The notes under the pieces were generated by a model. The model searched no databases and was not told where the DNA came from. It saw nothing but the letters and a program-made list of their open reading frames with translations. From Parapristionchus giblindavisi (Eukaryota > Nematoda > Chromadorea > Rhabditida > Diplogasteridae), in NCBI GenBank assembly GCA_943737045.1, contig CALSFV010000387.1:124001-188000 (forward strand): 64,000 bases of DNA, written 5' to 3'. Every line of letters starts with the position of its first letter. Positions within the stretch are counted from its first letter, which is position 1. This document shows positions 45,301 to 55,955 of the stretch, one piece after another. The translations under genes were made by a program, and so were the position numbers.

Positions 45301-46356
45301 TAAATCTTATAATGTATACATACATCGAATATCTCTTGGAATATCACCATGAGGCATTGTTCCTTTATAGTCAGTGGTAAATGCAGGCGAACGTTGCTTG
45401 AAATATTGAATTCCTAAGGCCTTCAGAAGCTCGAGAAATATCTTATGAGGTACGGTCTCTAAAAAAATATACTGACAAGTACTCATTATTACATCATACC
45501 GTATCGAGGTATTGAGTAGTCATGATATTTCTTCTTATTTTCTTCTTTATAATATCTTCGTCGGTCCAATGCAAACTTGGAATATACATCCTGTAAGTGA
45601 TTATTTCTTAATACAAAGAGATCAAAAGCAACTCACTTTCTTCATACAGTCGTGAAATTCGGAACAATTGAGATATATTCCATTACGAAGAGCAACAGCG
45701 TGATCCTTTCCCTTTATGCAAGAGTCATTCAGGAAAATCGTCAAGTAGCTAAAAAATATATTTGTACAATACATCAAATAATTCAATAAAAATGAAGTAA
45801 ACCTGAATGGAGTTGCATTCCTGTGAATGTTGTAGATGACACATGCTTCTTCTATCGATTTACACTTCATCATCTTGTACATCCTTCTATGGGCACCAGC
45901 ATCCAACTTCACGAACACAGCAGATTTATGATGGTCAGTCCCGGTATATCCCTAACAAATGAGATTACGACGATATACGAAATGAATATAAACTAACAAA
46001 GCACGATTCCACAAAGCTAAAGTTGATGATACACCTCGTTGTTTCATTCTTGTGAGCAGTCACGAAATATAGTACGCCAGATCTGAATTGAGTTAAACGA
46101 TAAAACTAAGCATAATCAAGTGAAATTATACTGGTCATCGTCGTTCCAATTGAGTGAAACCTTTGAAGTTAAATTCATTTCGACAGGTCCCATAAACATC
46201 TTATAGGGGAACAACTGAAATGTATGATTAAACGGACAGTCAATGCAATATAATAATCACCTTGATTTGATTATTTGTTTTGATGGAATCTTCGTCAATT
46301 TCGGCGAAACCCTGTATAGCCGGTTGCACCCCATTCTCTTTTTCTGACACGACCAT
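42389..46356 (-). CDS. ulp-2: SUMO-specific protease, ULP2/SENP6-7 class
   Basis: About twenty exons on the minus strand, roughly 710 aa, ATG at 46354-46356 (MVVSEKENG), TGA at 42389-42391. The N-terminal half (about 1-250) has a folded region beginning LFPYKMFMGPVEMN. A Ser-rich linker ([13 protein letters not shown]) and an acidic stretch (SLDSDDDDTKVSPSKRP) follow. The C48 peptidase domain shows NDNIVDLYLS, THVFTCFFYKRL, catalytic His in DDLHWYLIIV, Asp in VICDSLYDH, and the Gln and Cys of QQTNYVDCGFFLLKYAE. It cleaves SUMO from targets or trims poly-SUMO. A loop rich in unique sequence splits the protease core after the FFYKRL block, as in SENP6/7. Symbol is from domain class plus adjacency to pbs-3. 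Confidence 0.88.
42674..43145. repeat. Palindromic MITE in a ulp-2 intron (about 472 bp)
   Basis: ATATCGTACATGTAAAAATA on the left is matched by its complement ending at 43145. The inverted match continues through TCATGAACGGTGTGAATGGA, CCGATCAAACGGGATTGTGA and the CATTTTCGTTATTTTTC tract into the centre, with mismatches only in the inner part. No coding potential. The target duplication is hidden because the flanks continue the palindrome. Confidence 0.8.
43840..44050. other. Low-complexity intron segment in ulp-2, possible decayed repeat
   Basis: The segment CCTAACCGCAATTTTTAAC resembles CCTAACCGTCATTTCTTAC in the dispersed repeat near 41099, hinting at a diverged relative. The internal GGGTACTC / GGGTACC pair is not a convincing terminal repeat. 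Left as tentative. Confidence 0.3.
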
Positions 46357-46803
46357 TCTTCTGAGAAAGATCAATGTTATATGGATATATGACTATAATC
46401 AAAAAATACGCGGATAGAATAGAAAATTATCAGGAAATGAGGAGAAAACGAACAAAACTGACGTTGAAATATTTCCAGCCCGTTTAAATTTTGTACAGTA
46501 TATTCGAAACTAAGTGCTACACCGGCCGATGTTTCACAATTTTGATGAAATTTCGCATCTTTACTAACTGTTTAGCATTTGCCTATTTTGTTTTATTTCT
46601 GCTTTAAAATCTTGTATAATTGTTATTATCGTTCATAATACGTATACTCCAGAAGTAATCTATCTAATTCGTGTGCCCATACACCTTACCAAAACGCATT
46701 TCCGAGTACATTATTCAATATTATAAGGAATATTTTCAGTTCAACCATGGCTGCAACGCTGGCCCCAAATCTGTAAGATTTTATTTATTTTAGGAATATA
46801 TTA
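46357..46803. other. Divergent spacer between ulp-2 and the MITE upstream of eif-3.G
   Basis: No gene seen. TTTCTCAG just before the ulp-2 ATG may be a trans-splice or intron acceptor, so a further 5' exon cannot be excluded. Confidence 0.45.
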
Positions 46804-47135
46804 GTGTGTTCGCGTCAGAACGACCTCTCTGACTAGAGGTCCGCATACCTAATTTTGACGAGAATGAGATATGTATATTTTCTGAAAGTAGATTAGATTG
46901 TGAGCTGTCGTTTTTTTTCGCCCATTAGATTTGGCATTTCGAACTGTATAACATAAAAATATTCAGCCGCTTCTCTGTGTGGATCTTGACATTCATTTTT
47001 ACCGTTGAAATTTAAAAAAAAAAGAATTTCAACTTTAAATTGCCCAATCAATGTGCATTGTACACATATGTAAAATAAAACAAAAATATGTAAGATGTGC
47101 TGGCGGACGTTGGGACCGTTCTTACACGAACACAC
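46804..47135. repeat. Tc1/mariner-type MITE (332 bp) upstream of eif-3.G
   Basis: Flanked by TA (46802-46803 and 47136-47137). Left end GTGTGTTCGCGTCAGAACG and right end, read inverted, GTGTGTTCGTGTAAGAACG differ at two positions. The interior frame 46893-47135 has no family resemblance. Confidence 0.75.
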
Positions 47136-47477
47136 TAATATAAGTTGAACTGAAAGGAAAATGATTGGATTGCATGATGAACTCCGATTTTAGTAGTGCT
47201 GAAGGAATCGGAAGTTGGGCTGAAGCAGTTGAACAAGACAGTGGGTGTTCTCTTATGATTTAAAATTAAATACAAAAAGGTTATTTGCATGTTTAGCCAT
47301 ACACCTTCTCTGATCACATTTGACTATTTATATATCATAATAGATATACCAAATGTCCTTGAAATAAACATTATGCAATAATAATTCATTCATTTAATTT
47401 ATGTGGAATTTCATTTCATTCATTCTTCGTATCAAATCGGTGTTATATTTGGTTTGTATTATATGAAAAAGAATAAG

Positions 47478-48876
47478 ATGAGTGATTGTACAGCTCAAAT
47501 ACGAAGTGAGAGTGAACGCGATGGAGTGAAGACTGTTGTTGACTACGTTTATGAGGATGATGGCAAGTATAAGGTTAGTATACCTTTTAGTCTATTGTAT
47601 ATATATTGATTGATTAAGGTTGTGACACAGTTCAAGATCATCACGAAGAAGGTTCCTCGTATTGTTGCTGAACGCAAGAAATGGAAAAAGTTTGGAATCT
47701 GTGAGGGAGAACCTTCTGGACCCCATGTTAGTTGATTCATCTTGTTTCCAATGTCATTCATACATGGGCGGGGTACCTGGAGCTCGATTCTACCGGGGGC
47801 ATCCGAACGAAAAATGGTTAATTTTACAGGGGGCTTTCACTTTTTTTCCAAAAAAATCACCTAAACATCATTTTTACGGGTGTATTCTATAAATTTTCGA
47901 AAAGCCCTAATCTTATAGGGGACACCCCCATGTCGGCGCCAATGTATGATGTCATTTTATTTATTCGTTTTAATCTTATGATAAACGTTTAAAGGTCTCG
48001 ACAACATATGTGGCTGAAGAAGTTGAAATGCAATTCGTTCGTAATCGTGCAGGTGAACAGATTCTTGATGTACAAGAAGAGAAGCAACAGGTACTGCACT
48101 TATTGATTACATTCTTATGGTTAGAGGAAATGAATTCACTATATCTATCAAATATGATTCTGTTTGAAGGTAAAGGCAACTTCTCGAGAACATTGTCGTT
48201 ACTGTAAGGCCAACGACCATTGGAGTACTAACTGTCCATACAAGGTTCAGTTTATATTGATCTATTGAATTATCGTGAATTATTGATTGATTATAGGAGA
48301 TGTACATGGTTGATGAAGAGCCTGATCCATCGATTGAAGCATCAAAAGAGAAAGAGAGACAAGGAAGATATGTTGCACCATCTCTACGACCTGATGCTAG
48401 GAATGGAGCTGTTGATAATAGACGGTTAGATCAGTATATTCTATATTAATACGTATTTATTATATTGTGATGTTGGTTAATATATAGAAATATCGATTGA
48501 TTTATTGTAGATCAGAAGAGAATACTTGTCGTGTTACTAATCTTCCTCAAGATTGTGATGAGACTGAACTTAGAGATCTATTCGCTAAGATTGGAAGAGT
48601 TCAGGTATATTATGATATCTACCATAATCGATGAAGATATATTGATATATTACTGTATTCAGCGTGTGTTCATAGCTCGTGATAAGATGACTAACATGCC
48701 TAAGGGATTCGCATTTGTTACATACGAAATGAGATCAGATGCAGCTAAAGCTATTGAAGTACTTAATAATCTCCGTATGAATCATATGGTACTCAAAGTT
48801 GAATGGACAAGGTAATAATCATTGATACAGTAGTCTATTATCATACTCTATCTATTACAGACCGAATACAAACTGA
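47478..48876 (+). CDS. eif-3.G: Translation initiation factor eIF3 subunit G
   Basis: Eight exons: 47478-47573, 47619-47726, 47995-48090, 48170-48244, 48297-48424, 48511-48604, 48663-48811 and 48861-48876; 253 aa in frame. N-terminal eIF3G domain (KKWKKFG), a CCHC zinc knuckle CRYCKANDHWSTNC, a GRYVAPSLRP linker, and a C-terminal RRM with RNP2 (CRVTNLPQ) and RNP1 (KGFAFVTY), ending VEWTRPNTN. It is an RNA-binding subunit of eIF3 that helps scanning and reinitiation. An in-frame upstream ATG at 47463 would add five residues (MKKNK); the internal MSDC start is preferred from family appearance only. It is 270 bp upstream of evl-20, same strand, with AATAAA between them. Confidence 0.94.
47760..47925 (+). 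repeat. Dispersed intronic repeat, copy 2 (eif-3.G intron 2)
   Basis: Starts CATACATGGGCGGGGTACCT and shares GCATCCGAACGAAAAATGG and TTTTACAGGGGG with the copy at 40999. It seems to extend to CACCCCCATGTCGGCGCC near 47940, giving weakly inverted ends (CATGGGCGG versus CCCCCATG), so it may be a decayed DNA element. Confidence 0.55.
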
Positions 48877-49146
48877 TGAAGATAACGAACAGTATTCTAT
48901 CCATATCTATCTATCCTTTTCATCTTTTGGGAATATATAAATCTCTCGATATTATATCGTAGTACATTCATTCATTCTTCCTCTGTCGTCGGTGAATTGT
49001 TACATTTTGTTTCGTCCCCTTCCTTGTTGTTGAGATAAATAAACATTTATTTAACGTATTTTTTTAAATGTTTTTACTGACGATGGCATTCCGTAATTGA
49101 TACTTACAATTGATGTTCCATTCATATTATTTGATCATGATATCAG

Positions 49147-51067
49147 ATGGGTCTTCTAACAATACTTCGTAAACAACGAGAACGTGAACGAGAGATGAGA
49201 GTACTCATACTTGGATTAGATAATGCTGGAAAGACAACTATCATGAAGAGATTATTAGGAGAAGAAACAAATGAAATCGAACCTACTCTTGGTTTGTACA
49301 TTTCATTTTATTCGCGGTTCTGACCTCGACACAACTAATTGTGAACAAACTTAGATATGTTAATTTTTGAAAATCCATTCAATTCTGCGTTGATCCCCCA
49401 GAGCGTTTGATCTAGCGTTTTTCTCCAATCAGTTATCGATTTTTTTTTAAATCAGAGGAGCGTCGGGAAATGTATTTTTCGAAATATCTCGATAACAAAT
49501 TTTTAAAGTTCCATCATTGACCATTTCAACGATCAAAACGAAAGACAGGATCCACATCCATAGCCAATTGGAAGAATTTATATAGTAGAGTTTGACTGGC
49601 ATAAAAACTTTTATTGAATCTTTAGAAATTATCGTATCCGGATCGAGTGGAAATTTTTTGATATGATAGATCGACACATATTGCCATGAAAAATCTACGT
49701 GGGTTTTTTTTAATTTGTGGGCTTTCAAGAAATTTACATGGTTATCTTATTTTGTCCAAAATTAGGTGTGAAAAACCTTTGTGAGAGAGGAGTCCGTTTT
49801 TACTCGAACACATTGATTTTATCTCTATAGTACTTTTATCCATCCACAACTCAATTGGATGGAACAAATGAACAATCAAATTCCTTTTAGGTTTCAATAT
49901 TTCAACAGTAGAAGTAGATGGATATAGTTTGAATCTATGGGATGTTGGAGGACAAAGAAGTCTACGATCATATTGGAGAAATTACTTTGAACATACTGAT
50001 GCTCTTGTATGGGTTGTAGACTCTGGAGATATCAATCGATTACAAATGTGCAAGTAAGCATAGTTACAGTATACAGTACAGCAGAATCCCCCAGTGAAAA
50101 TGGGCGCCCCGGGTGACCCGGGGCGCCCATGTGGCCCCTCGATTTTTTACGCTTTGAATAATGAATATCAGCCGTTCAAATTGTTTGCGTTGTTTTACTC
50201 CAGATATGAGGGTATTTATCAAAGAAAGTTTGAATTTTTTAAAAGCTTGTCAACTCACTTGTGCTAAAAAAAAGAAATTTTGGAAAGATTTCACTTTGCG
50301 ATAGAATTTGCCGAGCGTGCGCGAGTTTTGCAAAATTTTTGCGCGGCATTTGCCAAGAATTGATAAAAAATATAATTTTCAATATTTTTTCTCTGGCTAC
50401 ATGATTTCTAAAATTCCAAACTTTCTTTGATAAATACCCTCATATCTGGAGTAAAAGAACGCAAACAATTTGAACGGCTGATATTCATTATTCAAAGCGT
50501 AAAAAATCGAGGGGCCAAATGGGCGCCCCGGGTCACCCGGGGCGCCCATTTTCACTGGGGGATTCTGCTGTACTGTACATACGGTATTGATTCGAGTGTG
50601 AATTTGGACTGTCTAGAGTATACTCTGTTTTCGATAGATATAATAATGTAATTTATTTAAGAGACGAACTGAAGACACTTCTTGGAGAGGAAAGATTAGC
50701 AGGAGCATCATTATTGATTTTGGCTAATAAACAAGATCTACCATCTGCATTGGAATCAAGAGAAATTGCTAAGGTGAGATAATATTTGATTAGTAAATAG
50801 ATGTCACTGTAGCAAACTGAACATTATCTAATTGATTACGGTATAGTATAGCTATAAAGATCATATTCGACCTTAACCTTGTTGGATACGGTAGATTGTA
50901 TAGATAGGATAAAAGATGATATCTGTTTTCAGTGTCTTGATCTTGATTCAATTTCATCTCATCATTGGCGTATCTTCTCTGTCTCAGCAGTATCAGGAAA
51001 GAATCTATTGGAATCATTCAAATGGGTTACAGATGATGTATCATCTCGTATATTCACTATGGATTGA
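49147..51067 (+). CDS. evl-20: ADP-ribosylation factor-like GTPase 2 (ARL2)
   Basis: Four exons: 49147-49291, 49891-50053, 50662-50773, 50933-51067; 184 aa, exactly the length of human ARL2. Gly2 for N-terminal processing, P-loop GLDNAGKTT, switch [21 protein letters not shown] (switch II), NKQD and a final SAVSG guanine-binding loop; ends [12 protein letters not shown]2 works with tubulin-folding cofactor D in tubulin biogenesis. The sequence TATCAG touches the start codon, as expected for a trans-splice acceptor of a downstream operon gene. In C. elegans I recall evl-20 (F22B5.1) beside eif-3.G (F22B5.2). Intron 2 is mostly a MITE. Confidence 0.95.
50074..50575. repeat. Palindromic Tc1-type MITE in evl-20 intron 2 (502 bp)
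   Basis: Flanked by TA (50072-50073 and 50576-50577). Ends CAGTACAGCAGAATCCCCCA and its complement; inverted match extends about 160 bp inward. Inside each arm is a second, GC-rich perfect palindrome, GGGCGCCCCGGG..CCCGGGGCGCCC (about 50101-50128 and 50520-50548), so the RNA would form cruciform-like nested hairpins. The CAGT start is shared with the Tc1 fold-back at 2498. Confidence 0.88.
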
Positions 51068-51558
51068 TCTCTTTCCTATCATCTTTACTTTTGTCCTTAT
51101 CCATTGTAATATTGCATTCACATTGTCATAATTCTGCTTCATTCGTGATCTCAAATGAATAAACGAGTATTCACTCTTGCTACACAATCTGCCTTACTCT
51201 GCATTGCCTTTCGATCGACACGCAACGCATATACTATTGGACGCGTTGCGGTCTCAGCTGACTGTGTCTTCTTCCTTCTTCTTCCTCTCACTAAAAAGAC
51301 GTGCATGTATTAGATAGCGTAGAGAGACAGAAGGTTTAACATTAGAAAGTGTTTCGTATCTGTTCATTACACTTCTTATTCATTCCATACTATTGCATTC
51401 TTTCTATTCCCTCCTTCATCTTTGCCCTTTCTCAATGAACAGCTGATATAGACTATAGTAGGACTGACTGGAAGACATGCCCCTTCCATCTCATATTCAC
51501 CCCTCCATCCTCATTCACTTCTATTCCATTCCATCTATCTTCTCTTCTCATTATAGAT
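51068..51558. other. Spacer between evl-20 and the PB1-like gene
   Basis: 491 bp; contains AATGAATAAACG near 51154 that may serve as the evl-20 polyadenylation region, and GC-richer patches near 51215-51260. No gene seen. Confidence 0.5.
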
Positions 51559-54500
51559 ATGGAACTATTCATTCTTGAACTATGGAGAGACGATGGTCTA
51601 TCCTGTGTTAGAGCTCATTCACCCTCAGATCAATCCAATCTTGTTGGAGATGACTCACTTGCACAATTTGTTATGGGATTCTCAATGGCTATCAAGGTAC
51701 TGTATTCTCATATATTGATTGATCAGTGTTATCTATTCCGTGTAGGACCTTGTTGATTGGGAGAATGAACGTGTTGTTTATCGTGATTCTGATGGAGATC
51801 TCATTTATATCGATGGAATCAGTGGAGATGGAATCATGGTGAGGATTACTGTAACATTCAATCTATCGATTGATTCATCTATCTCATGATATAAAGTTTA
51901 GTGTACTGCATTAGACCCCTTAAGCAATCTCTGTACTCTCTCCATTCTCCATTGTCTCTCACTCTTCTCTGTCTATGTTTCTCTCATTGAATAGATCAGC
52001 TTATTCTCTCTATCACGTGAAAGATGAATGTATAGATGATGAAGGGTATGAAGTATGTAGAAATAGAACATCAACATATCTACTTCATCTGTATAATCAC
52101 GAGTATCCCGTATTCTACATAAGTTAGATGTCATTTTATTCTTTCATTGGATTATCTAATACAATTAATATCAAATATATTTGGATTGATTAAATTAATT
52201 TATTGATTGATTAAGGAATCGGTATTAGATGCAGCAATGCATTGGCCATTTGTGTATAAGATTCAATATGAGATAACTCATAGACCAATCAAGAAGATAG
52301 TAAAGATCGTTGATGAATTCCCTGTAAGTATTCTATATATTCATTATGTACAATGATCTCATCGTGTCACACAAAAAAAGGTAGAGCACAAAAGAGATAG
52401 AGAGTAGGTAAAAGTCAGAGAGTGCAGACGGTTACAGTACATGGTGCATCATATCGTAATATTCGGTAGTTTGTCAAGCTTTCAATGACCGACCCCCCTG
52501 TGTTAGAGAAACACTGCAATAATACTATTATGTTTACGAAGGCACAGCTGATAGAGAATAGAGAGATTGAGAGAGTATAGAGATATGAGAGAGTAGAGAG
52601 AGTAGAGATACTTTGTGTGATGAGATGGATGGAATAGTAGAGAGAGACGATGATAGGATGAGGAAGCTATGAGTGATAGAGTATGAAGAAATGAGATAGT
52701 AGTAGAGAAATAGAGGAAATGGAAGTGAATAATAAGGTATTGTGTTAAGGATGTATCGTTCCCTGAGATAAGTAAGAGAATGGTTATTGATATGATGGAG
52801 AAGAAGAATGAACTACAAACTATTCCTATGAATACTATGTTATCTAATGATTGTTTCAATGAATTCCTTGTTCAATTGGAGAAACGACAAGAAGAGATTC
52901 AGGTAATTCATTCAATCAATCAATAATGTAATATACGGTAATGATTCAGCATACAATTCGTATGGTAGATCGTGAGAGTGTATCGATTACTCCTCCTCCT
53001 CTATCACTTCCATCAAATGATCCATTTGAAATGATTGCAACTGAAACAACTAGAAGAACAAGAAGAATTGTACCTGGTACTCCACTTGAAGATCTTTCTC
53101 ATTCACCTCAACCATATAATACGGTATCATATATCCCTTTATCCCTGATCTACCGTAATTCTTTCCAGACTGAACCCGAATTGAATGAACTCGTTGAGAG
53201 AGTCGAGAGACAACTATCGCGTCTTAGTGTTGAACAGAATGCCACTCAGGTAATCAATAATTGATTAATCTAAAAAAAGATAATATTTAGACGGAAGTTT
53301 GGATGCCAACTACTAGATATGAATCAACTCCAACAAAGAAAGATGGAAGAGTTGTCAAATATAAGTCATCCAAAGTTGATAATTCTTCTCGTAAGAAGAA
53401 AACTACTCCATCTGAACCAAAAGTGAGTATATAGATTGACGTATACCAATTGCAATCAATCAATATTCAGGTTGTTCTTCTCAAGATGGGAAAAGCTCGT
53501 CAAGATCTTCGCGCAACAGATGCTGTTGTATACACTCAATCAGTTAGAATGATCAATCTTTCACAGAAAGCAATCAATGCCAAGGTACCGTATACCTTCA
53601 ATCATGGTCATGACCCTATTGCACTACCGTATCCTTCAGATCGTAGTTGATCGTCGTTCTCCTGGTGCTCGTGCTGTCATCTACAGAGATACCGTACATC
53701 TCCAGCCGTTCTGTGCTACCAAGGTTACTGTATACTTACCGTACTCAATAGTTACCGTTATCTGTTACAGTTCGCGGTGGGAATGGTAGATGATGAGAAT
53801 GAGGAGACATCATATGTAACATATTCTCTTCATCTTTTCAATACTCCAATATCTCCTCCATTTACAATCTTTTCTCCATTATCATCAAATGAACTACAAT
53901 CAATATCCTATCCAATGGTTCAAATAGAATCTTCATCTAAACCTGAAGTACTTCCATCAATTCCTTCACTTGCACTACCACCTCCTCCTTCTCTTCATCT
54001 ACTTCCTACTCATAATAGTTCACAACCTATTCCTGCTCCACCACCTCCCCGCGTTGAAGCTCTCCCTGCTCCTCTAACACCTCGAGTTGAGGCTATACCT
54101 CTTCCTCCAATTTCCCGCGTTGAAACTCTCCCAACTACAGTAGTTAATCGTGTAGAAGCTCTTTATGCTCCCCCACAGATATTCCATGCTCAATTCCTAA
54201 AGAATATGATCACTCCAAGAGAAAGAACTCAATCGTGTGAAGAGGTACGGTAGTATACGGTAGATTGAAAGATATTATCGATTGATTGATTATAGGCAAA
54301 AGTTGCGTTTGATGTAGAAGAAGCAGTTGAAGCAATTGTACAGGAGGCACTCATATCAGCCGAAGTAAGAGATATATATTATTATTTTATCTTTATCATT
54401 TCATATTTATCAGTAACGATAGATTAAGTATTGATTGAATGATTTCAGACGAAAGAAGAAGAAATGAAGACTCCTATGTTCATAATTGAAGAAACAGCAG

Positions 54501-54794
54501 AAGAAGTTCATGAGACAAAAGATGAAGAAGAAGAAGAAGAAGAGGAGAAGGAGAAGGAGATAGACCAGAAAGGAGATGAAGAAGATGAAGAATTAGATGA
54601 TACTCAGGTATTATATTAGATAATTGATTGGATGATATTGATTGAATGAATAATGAATATATTGATTGATTAAGGTTGAGGATGAATCAGATGATGAGAT
54701 AGAAGATGTAGAAGAAATAAATGTAGAAGATATAGATGATAGTGATGATGATTCAGAATTTGAAGTTATCTCTTCTATTGAAGCTGATCATTAA
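51559..54794 (+). CDS. Uncharacterised protein with N-terminal PB1-like domain and acidic C-terminus
   Basis: Thirteen exons, 632 aa: 51559-51696, 51746-51838, 52216-52323, 52750-52902, 52950-53123, 53169-53249, 53291-53422, 53471-53584, 53640-53723, 53771-54244, 54296-54364, 54449-54607 and 54675-54794. Residues 1-100 look like a PB1 domain: VVYRDSDGDLIYI fits the acidic OPCA motif. The middle (about 300-400) has a beta-rich stretch SVRMINLSQKAINAK to HLQPFCATKFAVGMVDD that may be an Ig-like fold. Then four Pro-rich RVE[AT][LI] repeats, and a Glu/Asp-rich tail ending FEVISSIEADH. PB1 proteins often act as autophagy or signalling scaffolds (SQSTM1/NBR1), but no zinc finger or UBA is seen and I do not assign a function. 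Confidence 0.8.
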
Positions 54795-55281
54795 TTCATT
54801 TTTTATACTTTTCATTTTATTTCATTAATTCATGTTTCATTCGTTTTTTTGTGTCCCATCATTTTCTTCTCAGGATTTGTACATTTGTATACTGTATAGA
54901 TAGCTTACTCTTATAGATATCGATCGATTAGTTCAATGTTGCATAGATATGTATAGAATAGTCAGACTATAATAGAATAGATTCATTCATTCATTCATTC
55001 ATTGTGTGTGCTCCACTCAGTTCTTTCTCTTATTCATCAATCTACGATATAATTCATTTCAATCATTGGTTTCATCATCCAAATAATCTACTCATTGCTG
55101 TCTATAAATATACTTTGCTTACTTCATCCTTTCTCTTTGTCAATCAATCACTGGATGTAGATATTTAAACAATTAATCGCTACACATTATTGATAATATC
55201 TCAGATATGGAATGTACTTTTTTTCTTTCAAGTGAGATGTTTGTGCAGGGAACCATTTCAATTTATTTTTTATGTGATTCA
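54795..55281. other. Downstream of the PB1-like gene, no feature recognised
   Basis: Contains an (ATTC)n run at about 54977-55002. No supported exon. It leads into the hAT-type element. Confidence 0.5.
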
Positions 55282-55289
55282 ACTCCCAT

Positions 55290-55947
55290 CAGGGCTGGGG
55301 TTTTTTTTGATTTTGATTTTTTGAATTCTTTGACCATCTCAAAAAATTCAAATTCAAATTTTTTTAAAAATTTCTCAAAAAAATATAAAAAAACGGTAAA
55401 AAAGTACCGTCAAAACGAAAAATAGTGAAACATCTGTGGAAAATTGTGACAACATTTGACAAAACTAATGTGGTGTTAATTTTACGGAAATAGCACTCGG
55501 AAAAGCAAAAGGGTGTTAATTTTTTTACAATGCTATTTACAAGAGGGCAAAATTAACACCTTTTTGCTTTTTCCGAGTGCTATTTCCGGAAAATTAACAC
55601 GGCATTAACAAGATCCCCATTTTTATCATATTTCACTGTCTTGATGAAGAGGATTCTAAAGGTTTTAGTATGGATTAGTTTGCCCAATGCACGGACGTAG
55701 AATTTTTAAAAGTGAAAAAATTATTGTATCATGATTTTCATGTTTCAGAATTCGGTTAATTGCGTTATTGACTGGTTTAACAACTTTGCAGGCAAAAATG
55801 ATGTCTTTGAATTGCTTATTATCTATTTAAACAAAGTAAAGAATTTTTTCAAAAAAAATTTGAATCCAAAATTTTTTTGAGCCATTTTTTGAATTTTTTG
55901 ATAAAAATTTTTTTAAAAATTATTTTCAAAAAAAAAACCCAGCCCTG
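55290..55947. repeat. hAT-type non-autonomous element (658 bp)
   Basis: Ends CAGGGCTGGGGTTTTTTTTG and its complement AAAAAAACCCAGCCCTG, with 8-bp flanks ACTCCCAT (55282-55289) and ACTCCCAA (55948-55955), a 7/8 target duplication. Terminal CAGGG and 8-bp duplication are typical of hAT. Inside is a second inverted repeat of about 52 bp (about 55473-55525 and 55549-55600, GTGTTAATTTT... and CGAGTGCTATTTCC), so one element may be nested in another. No transposase. Confidence 0.8.
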
Positions 55948-55955
55948 ACTCCCAA

